A stretch of 64,000 nucleotides of DNA from Ectobacillus ponti (GTDB taxonomy: Bacteria > Bacillota > Bacilli > Bacillales > Bacillaceae_G), in NCBI RefSeq assembly GCF_024294785.1, contig NZ_JANCLT010000016.1:1-64000 (forward strand). Direction: 5' to 3'. Positions within the stretch are counted from its first letter, which is position 1. The number at the start of each line of letters is the position of its first letter. The notes below the pieces were generated by a model. That model had not been told where the DNA came from. It saw nothing but the letters and a program-made list of their open reading frames with translations, and ran no database searches. Made by a program: the position numbers and the translations under genes. This document shows, in pieces, positions 7,889-17,118 of this stretch.

Positions 7889-8443
7889 ATGAAACTACAA
7901 ACAAGCTTGGACACATTTAACCTGTATGCTTTCCTGAAGCAAGCCATCCAAGACGGCACCGGCATCATGACGCCGCCGGTCTTTGCAGTCGAGCGCCTCG
8001 AGGATTGCTGGTCCGACGACGAGACACAATATTTTCCTGAAGTTCTGACTGAATGCCTGCTGCAGGATGGACAGTACGTATATGTAAATTTTTCTGACTG
8101 CGGGCTGGAGCGGGATATTCGCTGCATCGATGGGAATGAATACTACCTCATTCACCAGGACGACTATGAAGATGAGCTTGCTGAGCAGGAAGAGGATTGG
8201 AGCAAGTTTCCGGATGACGTGAAGCCGGTGCAAGGCTTTGACCTCAATGAAACGCGCTCGGTCGGCTATGTGCTGCAATATGAAAACAGCACTCTGACCA
8301 TCCAGTCTTCTATCTTCCACGCCATGGGCAAACGACCTGTTGGCCCATGCGGCGCCGGCTACACGCAGGATATTGAGATGCTGGAGGATGCCGAGCTGTT
8401 TGAGGAGCCAATGAAGGAGTACGTGCGGCAGTTTGTGCAATAA
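7889..8443 (+). CDS. Acidic protein of unknown function
   Basis: This 184-residue protein is strongly acidic, with runs such as DDYEDELAEQEEDW in the middle, and has no membrane segment or catalytic motif that I can name. The start ATG 7889 is supported by GGGACGGGG upstream. It follows the 100-residue unknown gene by 29 bases and precedes the beta-CASP gene by about 110 bases, where a separate -10-like TATAAT lies. Its place between a WYL regulator and the Hsp70 cluster suggests an accessory role, but the sequence does not show which. Confidence 0.75.
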   Translation: MKLQTSLDTFNLYAFLKQAIQDGTGIMTPPVFAVERLEDCWSDDETQYFPEVLTECLLQDGQYVYVNFSDCGLERDIRCIDGNEYYLIHQDDYEDELAEQEEDWSKFPDDVKPVQGFDLNETRSVGYVLQYENSTLTIQSSIFHAMGKRPVGPCGAGYTQDIEMLEDAELFEEPMKEYVRQFVQ

Positions 8444-8523
8444 AAAAATACTATGCAATAATCGACAGGGAAACAAAATTCGACAATTTTCTTATTTTGA
8501 TTATGTTAATATACAAAAGTAGT

Positions 8524-8529
8524 TATAAT
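8524..8529 (+). promoter_or_regulatory. Candidate -10 box before the Hsp70 cluster
   Basis: TATAAT lies 24 bases before the first gene of the five-gene cluster. The context GTTATAATTCAT is repeated at 5035-5046 before the 471-residue gene, suggesting related promoters. No good -35 lies at 17 bases, so the promoter may need an activator. Confidence 0.4.
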
Positions 8530-8552
8530 TCATTTGGTTTAAATTTCTGGAG

Positions 8553-10991
8553 GTGATTGATATCTCTGGCTATGAGCAGATTTTTCAGTCAGCAGTCCGC
8601 TGTGAAAACAACAGCCAATGGGAGCAATGTGACAGGTATTACCGGCAGCTTCTGGCATTTGAGCGTCTGCCGCTGCGTGTGCTGCAGCGCATGTGCGGCT
8701 ATTTCTCCGGCATAGGCGAGTTGGCGGCGGTAAAGGGCTTCATTCGGCAGGCCATTGAAGAGGGCGGGGATTTAGCTGTATTTGGCCCCCTCTTTCTTCA
8801 AAGTGTAGAAGACACATGCCGGCCGGATGACATTCATTGGCTCCTGCAGCAGGGGGCGGACAGCCATTTGGAGCTTTCGTTCGCCTGTATGGAATATTTG
8901 GAGAGGCACGGAATGGAGATTTACGCAGATTATATCTCCTTGTATGAAAGGATGACAAAGGCATTCATCCAGCATGGCGAAGCTTTGGCCGGGCTGTATG
9001 TCAAAGGCACGCTCCTGGCGGTAAGGCTGGAATGGAAGCGTAAGCATATTGCGCAGTCCCGCTTTCATTTGCGCAAGCTGCTGGATTTGAAGCGGGAGCA
9101 CCTGGCGGAATGGGATGAAATTACTGCATGGGCTCTCGTGCTGGATCTTCTTCCGGAGCTGTTTCAGCGAAGAGATATCCTAAGCTTTCGGGAGCGGCTT
9201 GGGAATAGTATGAGCCTATTTCTAACCTATTATGAGGAGGCGGCTGCCCGCAGCTTAACGGTGGAAACATTGGAAGCACTGGATCGGCTGCAGGTGGAGG
9301 AGCCGCTGCAAGATCAGCGCATTCTCCTGTTCCTGCTGGGGAAAAAGCTGGAGCAGAAAGACTTTTCTCCGGCGGAGCTGGCGTGGCTGCGGCAGCAGCC
9401 GTACAGCTGGTCTGCCGTCCGGCTGTACGTGCTGGATCAGGGGCTGGACGGATTGCCGCATCTGAAGCAGTCCTTTTGCCACCATGCGGATCTTCCGGAG
9501 GCCGTTTCCTATTTGCAGCAGCTGACACAGGCGGCAGCTGCGAAGGAGAAGAAGGACCTGTCGCCGGTGCGGATCACGGTAGTCGGCGGAGGAGAAAAAA
9601 TTGGGGGCACCTCCATTCTTGCTTCCGTGGGAGAGCACCATCTGCTGCTGGACGCCGGCATGCATTTGAACGATCCAAACCGCGTATTCCCGAATTACCA
9701 GGTGCTGCATCAGCAGGGAATTGACTTTGCCGATATTGATGCTCTCGTTGTGACACACGCACACTTGGACCATACGGGAGCTGTTCCTTATGTGCATCAG
9801 CTGCACAAAGGTCTGCCTATCTATGCGACAGAGGAGACAAGGGAGCTCATGGAGGTTTTGCTGAGGGATGTACAGCGCAACAACCGCACCACACCCGGGT
9901 TTTACAGTGAACAGGATTTACAGGCCGCCCTGCATCATATGCAAACGGTTTCTTTGGGGAGCACAATCTCCATTCCCTCAAAGGGGAAGGAATGGAAGGT
10001 GACCTTCTATCGGGCCGGCCATATTTTGGGGGCCGCTGCTATCCATCTTGTCATTGACGATTATTCCATTCTGTTCACGGGAGATTACTCTCTCGACCGG
10101 CAGCGGACGGTGTCCGGCTTACAGCTGCCGCCGGACTTGTCTGTCGATGTGCTGATTACAGAAAGCACCTATGGCTATTTGCCCTCCAATGCAGCGACGA
10201 CAAGAGAGTGGCAGGAGAAGCAGCTTGTGCAGCTGCTGCTTGATGTGACGGAAAAGGGCGGATCTATCTTAATTCCAGCCTTTGCGCTCGGCCGGGCCCA
10301 GGAGCTGCTGCTTATTGTGAAGGAGCATTTCAAGCAGCAGCGCTTTCTGCCGTTTATCGTCTATTTGGACGGAATGGTGCCGGAGATCTGCCGCATTTAT
10401 GAACACTATCTCAAAGACGATCCGCTCCGGAAAGAGAATGAAGCTTTATTTTTCGGCGGCGGTGTGCAGGCGGCTTCCCAGATATACCGCAGTTTTTCGT
10501 TTGATGAGCACTATGACCAAATCATGGCCGGTGGAAAGCGCGTCATCATTGCCAGCTCCGGCATGCTGCAGGAGGGGAGCGCATCGGCGCGGTACGCGGA
10601 ACGTATGCTGCCCCGTCCTGAGCATGCGCTCGCCTTTACCGGCTATATAGATGAAGAAAGTCCGGGCTACAGTATCCATGCTTTGCGGGAGCAACAGCAG
10701 CGCACGATAGCCCTGCATGGCAAGGATGTGGATGTACGGGCCCGCGTTGCAAGCTTCCGTCTTTCGGCGCACGCGAGCCGGGAACAAATTGTCGAGACTG
10801 TCGTATCCCTGCAGCCTCAAATGGTGCTGCTTGTGCACGGGGAGCATGAACAGAGCTACAAGCCGCCCCGGGCGGAGGGGAGAATCGCGGTATATCCGAC
10901 GGTCCGGCAGCTGTTGGGGCAGCTCCCTATGAAGGTAATTGCGGCCTATAACGGCCAAACATATTCGATGATATCGGAGGAGACACAATGA
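8553..10991 (+). CDS. Beta-CASP metallo-beta-lactamase nuclease with a helical N-terminal domain
   Basis: The last 460 residues form a metallo-beta-lactamase/beta-CASP module. HAHLDH at residues 402-407 is the zinc motif, followed by RAGHILGAAAI, TGDYSLD, ESTYG and the beta-CASP motif SSGMLQEGSA; FRLSAHASREQ and VLLVHGE close the fold. Such enzymes are zinc-dependent RNA endo/exonucleases or, less often, DNA nucleases. The first 330 residues are helical with TPR-like spacing and are not part of usual RNase J or CPSF73-like proteins. The start is odd: GTG 8553 lies inside the Shine-Dalgarno GGAGGTGAT, so an ATC at 8562 (eight-base spacing) may be used. It heads the Hsp70 cluster and overlaps the next gene by four bases. 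Confidence 0.9.
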   Translation: MIDISGYEQIFQSAVRCENNSQWEQCDRYYRQLLAFERLPLRVLQRMCGYFSGIGELAAVKGFIRQAIEEGGDLAVFGPLFLQSVEDTCRPDDIHWLLQQGADSHLELSFACMEYLERHGMEIYADYISLYERMTKAFIQHGEALAGLYVKGTLLAVRLEWKRKHIAQSRFHLRKLLDLKREHLAEWDEITAWALVLDLLPELFQRRDILSFRERLGNSMSLFLTYYEEAAARSLTVETLEALDRLQVEEPLQDQRILLFLLGKKLEQKDFSPAELAWLRQQPYSWSAVRLYVLDQGLDGLPHLKQSFCHHADLPEAVSYLQQLTQAAAAKEKKDLSPVRITVVGGGEKIGGTSILASVGEHHLLLDAGMHLNDPNRVFPNYQVLHQQGIDFADIDALVVTHAHLDHTGAVPYVHQLHKGLPIYATEETRELMEVLLRDVQRNNRTTPGFYSEQDLQAALHHMQTVSLGSTISIPSKGKEWKVTFYRAGHILGAAAIHLVIDDYSILFTGDYSLDRQRTVSGLQLPPDLSVDVLITESTYGYLPSNAATTREWQEKQLVQLLLDVTEKGGSILIPAFALGRAQELLLIVKEHFKQQRFLPFIVYLDGMVPEICRIYEHYLKDDPLRKENEALFFGGGVQAASQIYRSFSFDEHYDQIMAGGKRVIIASSGMLQEGSASARYAERMLPRPEHALAFTGYIDEESPGYSIHALREQQQRTIALHGKDVDVRARVASFRLSAHASREQIVETVVSLQPQMVLLVHGEHEQSYKPPRAEGRIAVYPTVRQLLGQLPMKVIAAYNGQTYSMISEETQ

Positions 10992-12304
10992 ACAAAGTAT
11001 TGGAACAGGTGATTAAGCACAACGGTTTTTTCAAAGCAATGAAGGAGGAACTGAAGCTGGGTGAGGACCGGCTGAACGGAATCCTGGAGCAGTACGGCTT
11101 GAAGGAAAACACACAGCGGCGTGTATTCTGCTGGAAACTGAAGCTGCTTTTGGAGCAGCTGGTGTATGAAGGGGAAGCTTCCGGAAATGGCGAGCTGCTG
11201 GACTTTTTGGTAAAGAAATGGAACAGGGAGAACACAATCCAGCTTCAAAAGGATGCCTTTTCCATTGTTTTGGACCAATCTGTTCTGGAGGATGACCGGC
11301 AAAAGCACGCGTTCCAAGCGATTTGCGCAGGCGATTTGAATGCATATACCGTATATTCCGAAACAAGCATTGAGCTGTTCAGCGAGCTGTTTTGCCGCTT
11401 TATCGTTTACATGACAAATGATAAATTGCTGCGCGTCCATGCCGTAACAATGGAGGATTTGTTCGGCAAAGAAAAAGCTTACTCTGTGAAGCACACGCTG
11501 TCCAAGCTGGATTTCATGAACCGCAGCCGGAGATTTCTGCGCTACAACATTGAAAGCTTGACGCAGCATATTCCGCTGCAGGAGGCTGTGTTTGCCAAGG
11601 GGATGGCGGCCATTGTCCTGCCGGTGCTGGAGAAGCGCCAGCATGAAGAGGGCTTCGCGGAGGCGTACCGCAATGTGAAGTCCTGGCTGTCACAGCAGGA
11701 TGAGAAGCCGGTACAGGAGACAGCTGAAACGGTTGCACCGAAGCAGGAGGAAGCTGAGCCCATTGCGACGGCAACGGAGCAGGAAGCAGCTTCCGGAAAT
11801 CCTGCGGACCAAATTCAACAATACGCACAGACCATTATCACTTTGTCCAAGCAGCTGGACAAGCAGCAGGAAGAGGCCGGGAAAATGGCGGCGTTGGAGC
11901 AGGAAAATGAGCGTCTGCGTTACCATTTAACACGCCTGGAGGAAGAGCGCGAAGAGCTGCAGTACACCAAGCTGCTGGAAGTATTCGAGTATATTGCCGG
12001 CCAGCGATCCCGCTATTTGCTTTCCGAGCTGTATAAGGGACAGGATCAGGTGCCGATGGCGAGAAATCTCTTTAACAGTCTGCAGATGGGCGGCATTGAG
12101 CCATTTACGAACACCTATGAGGTAGGGGAAGAAATTACGATGAAGCGGGAGAAGGTCAAGCAGCTGTTTGCCCTCCAAGCACCGTTGACTGCAGGGGAAG
12201 AGTACGTGACCATCCGGATCATGCAGCATGGCTGGGCAATGAATGGGCGTGTCCTGATTTATCCGTTGGCTGAGGAAGTTGTAAAGGCAGAGCAACAGGC
12301 TTAA
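10988..12304 (+). CDS. Large protein with coiled coil and C-terminal GrpE-like domain
   Basis: This 438-residue protein is normally described only by parts. Residues 1-225 are helical and unknown. Residues 235-275 are Glu/Ala-rich linker. Residues 275-325 form a strong coiled coil. The last 100 residues end in EEYVTIRIMQHGWAMNGRVL followed by IYPLAEEVV, which resembles the beta-domain end of GrpE (GYKLNDRVLRPAMV-type). A coiled coil followed by such a beta domain is the GrpE architecture, and the next gene is an Hsp70. I infer a dedicated nucleotide-exchange factor. Typical GrpE is about 190 residues, so the N-terminal half is an addition. It overlaps the nuclease gene by four bases. Confidence 0.75.
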   Translation: MNKVLEQVIKHNGFFKAMKEELKLGEDRLNGILEQYGLKENTQRRVFCWKLKLLLEQLVYEGEASGNGELLDFLVKKWNRENTIQLQKDAFSIVLDQSVLEDDRQKHAFQAICAGDLNAYTVYSETSIELFSELFCRFIVYMTNDKLLRVHAVTMEDLFGKEKAYSVKHTLSKLDFMNRSRRFLRYNIESLTQHIPLQEAVFAKGMAAIVLPVLEKRQHEEGFAEAYRNVKSWLSQQDEKPVQETAETVAPKQEEAEPIATATEQEAASGNPADQIQQYAQTIITLSKQLDKQQEEAGKMAALEQENERLRYHLTRLEEEREELQYTKLLEVFEYIAGQRSRYLLSELYKGQDQVPMARNLFNSLQMGGIEPFTNTYEVGEEITMKREKVKQLFALQAPLTAGEEYVTIRIMQHGWAMNGRVLIYPLAEEVVKAEQQA

Positions 12305-12323
12305 TAAGAGGAGGAAAATGACG

Positions 12324-14042
12324 ATGACAAAGAGCAAACGCTATGTCGGAATTGACTTGGGAACTACGAACTCTACGGTATCCATTGCCGAGTTGACAGC
12401 AAGCCAGCAGGTGCAGGCGAAAACCCTGCAGGTGCAGCAATACGATGGACATAATATGACCTTTAACGAAATTTTGCCAAGCACTGTGTATTTCGACAGT
12501 GACTCTATCCCATATGTCGGCAGCTATGCCAAGCGGATGCAGTGTGTGGAACCGGAGCAGGTCATGTCGGAAGTAAAGCGCCATATTGGGGATGAGGTCG
12601 CATGGCCGATCAACAATGAAAACTATGCGCCGGAGCATATTTCCTCTTTCGTTTTGAAAAAGCTGAAGAAAACGGTGGAAGAGAAGTTCTTTGGCGAAGA
12701 AGTGGACGGGGCCGTCATTACAGTCCCGGCCAACTTCAACTTCCAGAAGCAGGCGAAGACAAAAATCGCAGCGGAGCTTGCCGGCTTCAATCCTGATAAA
12801 ATTCATATGATTCCGGAACCAACGGCAGCTTTGATTGACTTTTTGCATGAGGAGAATGAGAAGGCGCCGGAGCATCGCGCGTTAAATCTGAGCACCGGGC
12901 CGAAAACCATCCTTGTATTTGACCTTGGCGGCGGCACATGCGATGTAACCATCCACCGTGTCACGCAGGGACAGGACAAAAGGCTGAGAATTGAAGATTT
13001 ATCCATCTCTCAATATACAGAGCTCGGCGGCATGAATTTTGATAAGGAAGTGCACAACTACATGCTGCGAAAGCTGCTGAAGCAACAGGGCGTGTCCCCG
13101 AAAGACATGATGATTAAATACGGCAGCGAAATCAGCCAGGTGAAGGCGGTGCTGCTGGACTTTGCGGAAACGGCAAAAATGCAATTCTCACGGCAGGTGA
13201 CTGCCCGCGAAGAAATGCTCGATATCAGCTACTATGACCAGCCGGGAAGCTTTGACCAGCTCAAGTTCAGCCAGACACTGTTTGGTGTGCCGGCCGAGCT
13301 GATGTGCGAGCTGTCCATCACCAAGCAGGAGATGGATCAGATTATTCAGCCGCTTTTATACAAGAAGCACGAAAATGACCATGAAAATATTGAGCACCCG
13401 ATTTTGAATGCCCTATCGACAGCAGTCATGCCGCTGCAGGCAGCAGATATTGACCATGTCTTCCTCGTGGGAGGAATGACGGCCTTCCCTGCAGTGAGAG
13501 GCCGCATTTACGAGATTTTCGGCAAAAAACCGACAGTTGCAACAAATCCGATGTACTCTGTGTCACGCGGTGCAGCCATTTACCATTACTATCAGGACCA
13601 AGAGGGCATTCAGCTTGCACAGGTATCCGAAGAACGCATTTACCCGCAAAATGTGTATATTCGCGTATTGAAGGGCACGCCTGTCGCGCTGATCAAAAAA
13701 GGAGACAGCATTCCGTACGATAAGACATTCGAGCAAGGCTTTTTTGTAACAGGAAACGAGGAATATGTCAGCCGGATGGAGCTGAGCCTGTTTGCGGGCG
13801 AGAGCCCTGATGATTTGGCGCAGCAGCCTTTGAAGAATGCGGTGCTGGAATTCGAAAACCCGGTCCGCGTCGGTTCTCCGCTTGTGCTGCGCGTGGAGGT
13901 GGATAAGGAACGGAATTTGAGCGTAAAGGCATGGCTGAAGCATGATGAGTCTGAAATGATCCACGTGAATGTCGGAGTCCGCAAGTACACAGAGGAAGAG
14001 AAGGAACGCATTAATGGCAAGCACATGGCTATGACGAAATAA
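12324..14042 (+). CDS. Hsp70-family chaperone (DnaK-like)
   Basis: This Hsp70 has all three nucleotide-binding signatures: GIDLGTTNSTVSI at the N-terminus, ILVFDLGGGTCDVTI near residue 200, and VFLVGGMTAFPAVRGRIYEI near residue 380. The substrate-binding part is short, giving about 572 residues against about 610 for DnaK, and lacks the usual glycine-rich, acidic DnaK tail. It is therefore a paralogue rather than housekeeping DnaK. ATG 12324 sits nine bases after GGAGG; ATG 12318, three bases from it, is less likely. Upstream lies a GrpE-like protein and downstream a HEAT-like protein, all tightly spaced. No J-domain gene is seen nearby. Confidence 0.95.
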   Translation: MTKSKRYVGIDLGTTNSTVSIAELTASQQVQAKTLQVQQYDGHNMTFNEILPSTVYFDSDSIPYVGSYAKRMQCVEPEQVMSEVKRHIGDEVAWPINNENYAPEHISSFVLKKLKKTVEEKFFGEEVDGAVITVPANFNFQKQAKTKIAAELAGFNPDKIHMIPEPTAALIDFLHEENEKAPEHRALNLSTGPKTILVFDLGGGTCDVTIHRVTQGQDKRLRIEDLSISQYTELGGMNFDKEVHNYMLRKLLKQQGVSPKDMMIKYGSEISQVKAVLLDFAETAKMQFSRQVTAREEMLDISYYDQPGSFDQLKFSQTLFGVPAELMCELSITKQEMDQIIQPLLYKKHENDHENIEHPILNALSTAVMPLQAADIDHVFLVGGMTAFPAVRGRIYEIFGKKPTVATNPMYSVSRGAAIYHYYQDQEGIQLAQVSEERIYPQNVYIRVLKGTPVALIKKGDSIPYDKTFEQGFFVTGNEEYVSRMELSLFAGESPDDLAQQPLKNAVLEFENPVRVGSPLVLRVEVDKERNLSVKAWLKHDESEMIHVNVGVRKYTEEEKERINGKHMAMTK

Positions 14043-14062
14043 GGGAGAAGGGGGAGATTCAC

Positions 14063-15805
14063 ATGGTACAAATGAGTGATCTATTAAACTTGAAAATTAA
14101 AGAACAGCTTCAAGCGAAGGGAAGCGGTGCGGCCGAGCCGCCAGTCTTCCCGGAGCTGGAGCAGATGGAAATTCCGTCAGAGGAAGTGGTAAGGGCGGAG
14201 CTGGAAAAGCAGAAGCGGACACAGCAGGCGTTGTTTGAGGATGAAGCGGAGGTGGACGAGTGGGCTGAGCTGCTGGCGGATAAACAGCCGATTTACCAGG
14301 AGGAGTCCCCGAAGGTAAAGGTGGAGATTGGGCTTGCGGGAGGCTACGTCGGCTATGTGGATTTGACTTTTTCCGAGCTTGACAAGGCCTTGACGAATGA
14401 CGCCTATCAGCAAGTTTCCAAAAACCTTGAGCTGATGAGCAGCAGCCAAAAGCGGACAGAGGTGCTCCGCGCCGCGCAGGAAATCGAGAAGATCGGTGAC
14501 AAGGCGGTAGGAGCGATTTTTCGGAAAATCTACCTCTTCGATTTCAGCAGCAAAGAGGAGCGCTATAAGCTCGAAGCGCTGGTGCAAATGTGCACCCGTC
14601 TCATGGTGCTCAGCCTGAACGGCCGGATGATCCTGAAAGGGGTGCTGCAGGGCGCAAAAAATGAACAGCATCTTGAACTGGCGATCCGCGTTGCGGGACA
14701 AATCAACGACCGGGAAGTCGTTCCGGAGATTTTGGAGCATGCCAAGAAGCCGGCGCTGTTCATTCCTGCCATGGAGGCCTTGCTGCGCATGCGCAACACA
14801 GAGGCGGTGCGCGAGCTGCTGCCGGTCATTGATGCTTTGGATGCCGGCCGCAAGGATATTATCGGCGAAGCCATTTCCTTGGCGTACAGCTTCCGCGTGC
14901 TGCAGCCGTCCATTGTGAAGAGCCTGTTCTACACCTACATGGACACGGCTGTCAGAGCGCTGCGCCCGATCTATTCCGTGGCCATCAAGTCATTTGGCGA
15001 TCTCATTGTGCCGGTACTCTATGACATTTTGGAGACTGAGGGCGATATTGTCAGAGCGCGTGAGGCAGCGAAAATGATTGGGGGCCTCCGCACAGCCACG
15101 GCCAGCGAGAAGCTGCAGGAAGCATACCGCCGTCTGCCGGCGAAGCGCACGGTTGTCATGGAAGGCATTGCGCATACACTTGACGCAAAGCTTGCGCCGT
15201 TTGTGGCAGAAGAGCTGCAAAAGGCGGATAACCAACGCCTGAAGGAAGCATGCATGAAGGCACTTGCAACGCTGGGGGATGAATCCTACATTCCGCAGGT
15301 GAAGCCTTACGCGCAGCAGCAGACAACGAAGCTGAGCGCTTTATATGCTCTTGTGCGCCTGGGCGATGCGGGAGCGTTCCGGGATTACCTGCACCTGCTG
15401 GTTGCCGGGACGAGCGAAGAGCAGCAGCAGCTGCGCAGCTACACATCGCTGCTGAGCTTCAAGCACCTTACAAAAATTGCGGAGCGCCTGCGCGACCTGC
15501 CGGATTCCCAGGCTGTGCAAATTCTGCTGACCCTGCAGCGCCCGAATGTGCTGCCAAAGGAAATCGGCCCGATTCTGCGCGATGTGCTGCATAAGCGTCC
15601 GAGCGCGCCGGTGCGCCTGGAGACATACCGGCTGATCGCCAAGTTCGCCCATACAAAGAACGAGCTGCTGCCGGCAAGTGTGTTCTATGAAGCACGCAAG
15701 ACGGAGCAGGACCCGCTCATGAAGCGCCAGATGGAGCAGATCTATAAGGGCATGAGCAAGTCCGGCAAAGGCGCCTTTATCGGCTATGACGGTGAACGCG
15801 CATGA
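14063..15805 (+). CDS. HEAT-like repeat scaffold protein
   Basis: This 580-residue protein is composed of repeated helical pairs from about residue 125 to the end, for example QINDREVVPEILEHAKKPAL, ALLRMRNTEAVRELLPVIDA and CMKALATLGDESYIPQVKPY. The spacing and Ala/Leu/Asp pattern fit HEAT or PBS-lyase-like repeats, which act as protein-binding scaffolds. The first 120 residues are acidic and probably disordered in part. ATG 14063 has GGGAGAAGGGGGAG upstream. It follows the Hsp70 gene by 20 bases and overlaps the coiled-coil gene by four. In the locus it is a candidate adaptor or client-recognition subunit for the Hsp70. Confidence 0.8.
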   Translation: MVQMSDLLNLKIKEQLQAKGSGAAEPPVFPELEQMEIPSEEVVRAELEKQKRTQQALFEDEAEVDEWAELLADKQPIYQEESPKVKVEIGLAGGYVGYVDLTFSELDKALTNDAYQQVSKNLELMSSSQKRTEVLRAAQEIEKIGDKAVGAIFRKIYLFDFSSKEERYKLEALVQMCTRLMVLSLNGRMILKGVLQGAKNEQHLELAIRVAGQINDREVVPEILEHAKKPALFIPAMEALLRMRNTEAVRELLPVIDALDAGRKDIIGEAISLAYSFRVLQPSIVKSLFYTYMDTAVRALRPIYSVAIKSFGDLIVPVLYDILETEGDIVRAREAAKMIGGLRTATASEKLQEAYRRLPAKRTVVMEGIAHTLDAKLAPFVAEELQKADNQRLKEACMKALATLGDESYIPQVKPYAQQQTTKLSALYALVRLGDAGAFRDYLHLLVAGTSEEQQQLRSYTSLLSFKHLTKIAERLRDLPDSQAVQILLTLQRPNVLPKEIGPILRDVLHKRPSAPVRLETYRLIAKFAHTKNELLPASVFYEARKTEQDPLMKRQMEQIYKGMSKSGKGAFIGYDGERA

Positions 15806-17082
15806 AGCTGAAAAAGAAGTATAAGTACGTCACTGTGGAAGGCATTGACAATATGTATTTGGACGCCTGCCTGCTGCTGCAAGTCGGGAAGGAGCAGTTG
15901 GTGAAGGCACTGGTGGATGAAAAGATGGTTTTGCTGAAGGCGAAGCTGACTCCATCGAAAATGAAGAAGCTGAGAAAGGAAGACATGATTCGGGAGGTCA
16001 GCCGCTTCGCCGCTGACTCCCATTCCTTGCACAGCTGGCTTACTGCCTTTGCCGAAAAAGCCTTCGAGTATATACAGGACACACACATGGACGGAGAAGC
16101 TGCCGGCTCCGATGAGTTCTTCGTGCGGGTGGAGGAATTGCTGGAAAGCGGGGAGCTTCCCTATTTCACGTACGTCGCTTGGCTGCGCATGCACGAAGAG
16201 CATCATGAGCGGATCAAGCCGGTGCTCGAGCAGTTCGGGCAGGAGTACGAGGCGGACACGGGCCTTCGTCTGCCTGAGGATTTCGGGACAGTGTATGAAA
16301 AAGAGGCGGATGAGCTGGAGGAACAGATTGCCGATGCAATCCTCATGCTGTCGAAGCTGAAAGAGCAGGTAAAGAAAAAAAGCTACAAGGCGCAGTATGA
16401 GGAGGAACAGCAGAAGCGCGTGCAGCTGGAGACTCAGCTTGCGAACTTGGAGCGTGAGCAAAAAAATCTGTCGGAGTCCTTGAAAACGAAGGAACAGGCA
16501 GCGGCGAAGAAGGACAAGGAAATCAATCAGCTGAAAAAAAGTCTGGAGACTGGAGCAAAACAGCTCGATCGGAGCAACAAGGAGGCGGGCCAGCTCAGCA
16601 AAGAGGTTGGCGCGATGCGGCCGAAGCTCGAAGCGCTGGAGCAGCAAAACCAGCAATACGAAAAGGAGCTGGCACGCGCCAAGGCTGCCAAAGAACAGGC
16701 GCTCCGCTCTCAGGAGGAGCGGTTGCTTAACCAATTCCGTTCTGAAAAGAGCCAGGCTCTCGAGGCTCGCGGGCAGCAGCTGGAGGAGCTCCAGCTGGAA
16801 AATGAAAAGCTTCATAAGCTGCTGGAGGAGCACCAATCCCTGCAGCGGAAGCTTGCCGAGACGGAGGACGAAAACGCGGCGCTGCAAAAGCAGCTTGCTT
16901 ATTACACGGAAAGCCTGAAAAAGCAGGAGGAGTCCCCTAAGGCGGCTGAGGCAGAGAATCCGGCAGCGGTACAGCCGCCTGTCCAGCCGGCCGTATCCAT
17001 GCCGGATTCGCATGAGGATGACTTTGACGAGCTGGAGCTTTTCATCAGCCGAATTGGCCGCAACGATCCGAAGCAGGTGTAG
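15802..17082 (+). CDS. Coiled-coil protein, last gene of the Hsp70 cluster
   Basis: This 426-residue protein has a globular N-terminal region (1-175) of unknown family and a long predicted coiled coil from about residue 175 to 375, rich in Glu, Lys, Gln and Leu (for example QLKKSLETGAKQLDRSNKEA). A Pro/Ala linker follows, and it ends in an acidic peptide, DFDELELFISRIGRNDPKQV. The start overlaps the HEAT gene stop (ATGA). It is the last gene before a 17-bp terminator stem. The long coiled coil suggests an oligomerising or tethering subunit. No catalytic motif is visible. Confidence 0.8.
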   Translation: MKLKKKYKYVTVEGIDNMYLDACLLLQVGKEQLVKALVDEKMVLLKAKLTPSKMKKLRKEDMIREVSRFAADSHSLHSWLTAFAEKAFEYIQDTHMDGEAAGSDEFFVRVEELLESGELPYFTYVAWLRMHEEHHERIKPVLEQFGQEYEADTGLRLPEDFGTVYEKEADELEEQIADAILMLSKLKEQVKKKSYKAQYEEEQQKRVQLETQLANLEREQKNLSESLKTKEQAAAKKDKEINQLKKSLETGAKQLDRSNKEAGQLSKEVGAMRPKLEALEQQNQQYEKELARAKAAKEQALRSQEERLLNQFRSEKSQALEARGQQLEELQLENEKLHKLLEEHQSLQRKLAETEDENAALQKQLAYYTESLKKQEESPKAAEAENPAAVQPPVQPAVSMPDSHEDDFDELELFISRIGRNDPKQV

Positions 17083-17118
17083 CCGGCGCGGCTGCGATAC
17101 AGCTGAGCAGGAAAGTCT

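Noticed and set aside
12324-14042. Housekeeping DnaK
   Set aside because: No hrcA, dnaJ or standard grpE neighbours, a shorter substrate domain and a different gene context.
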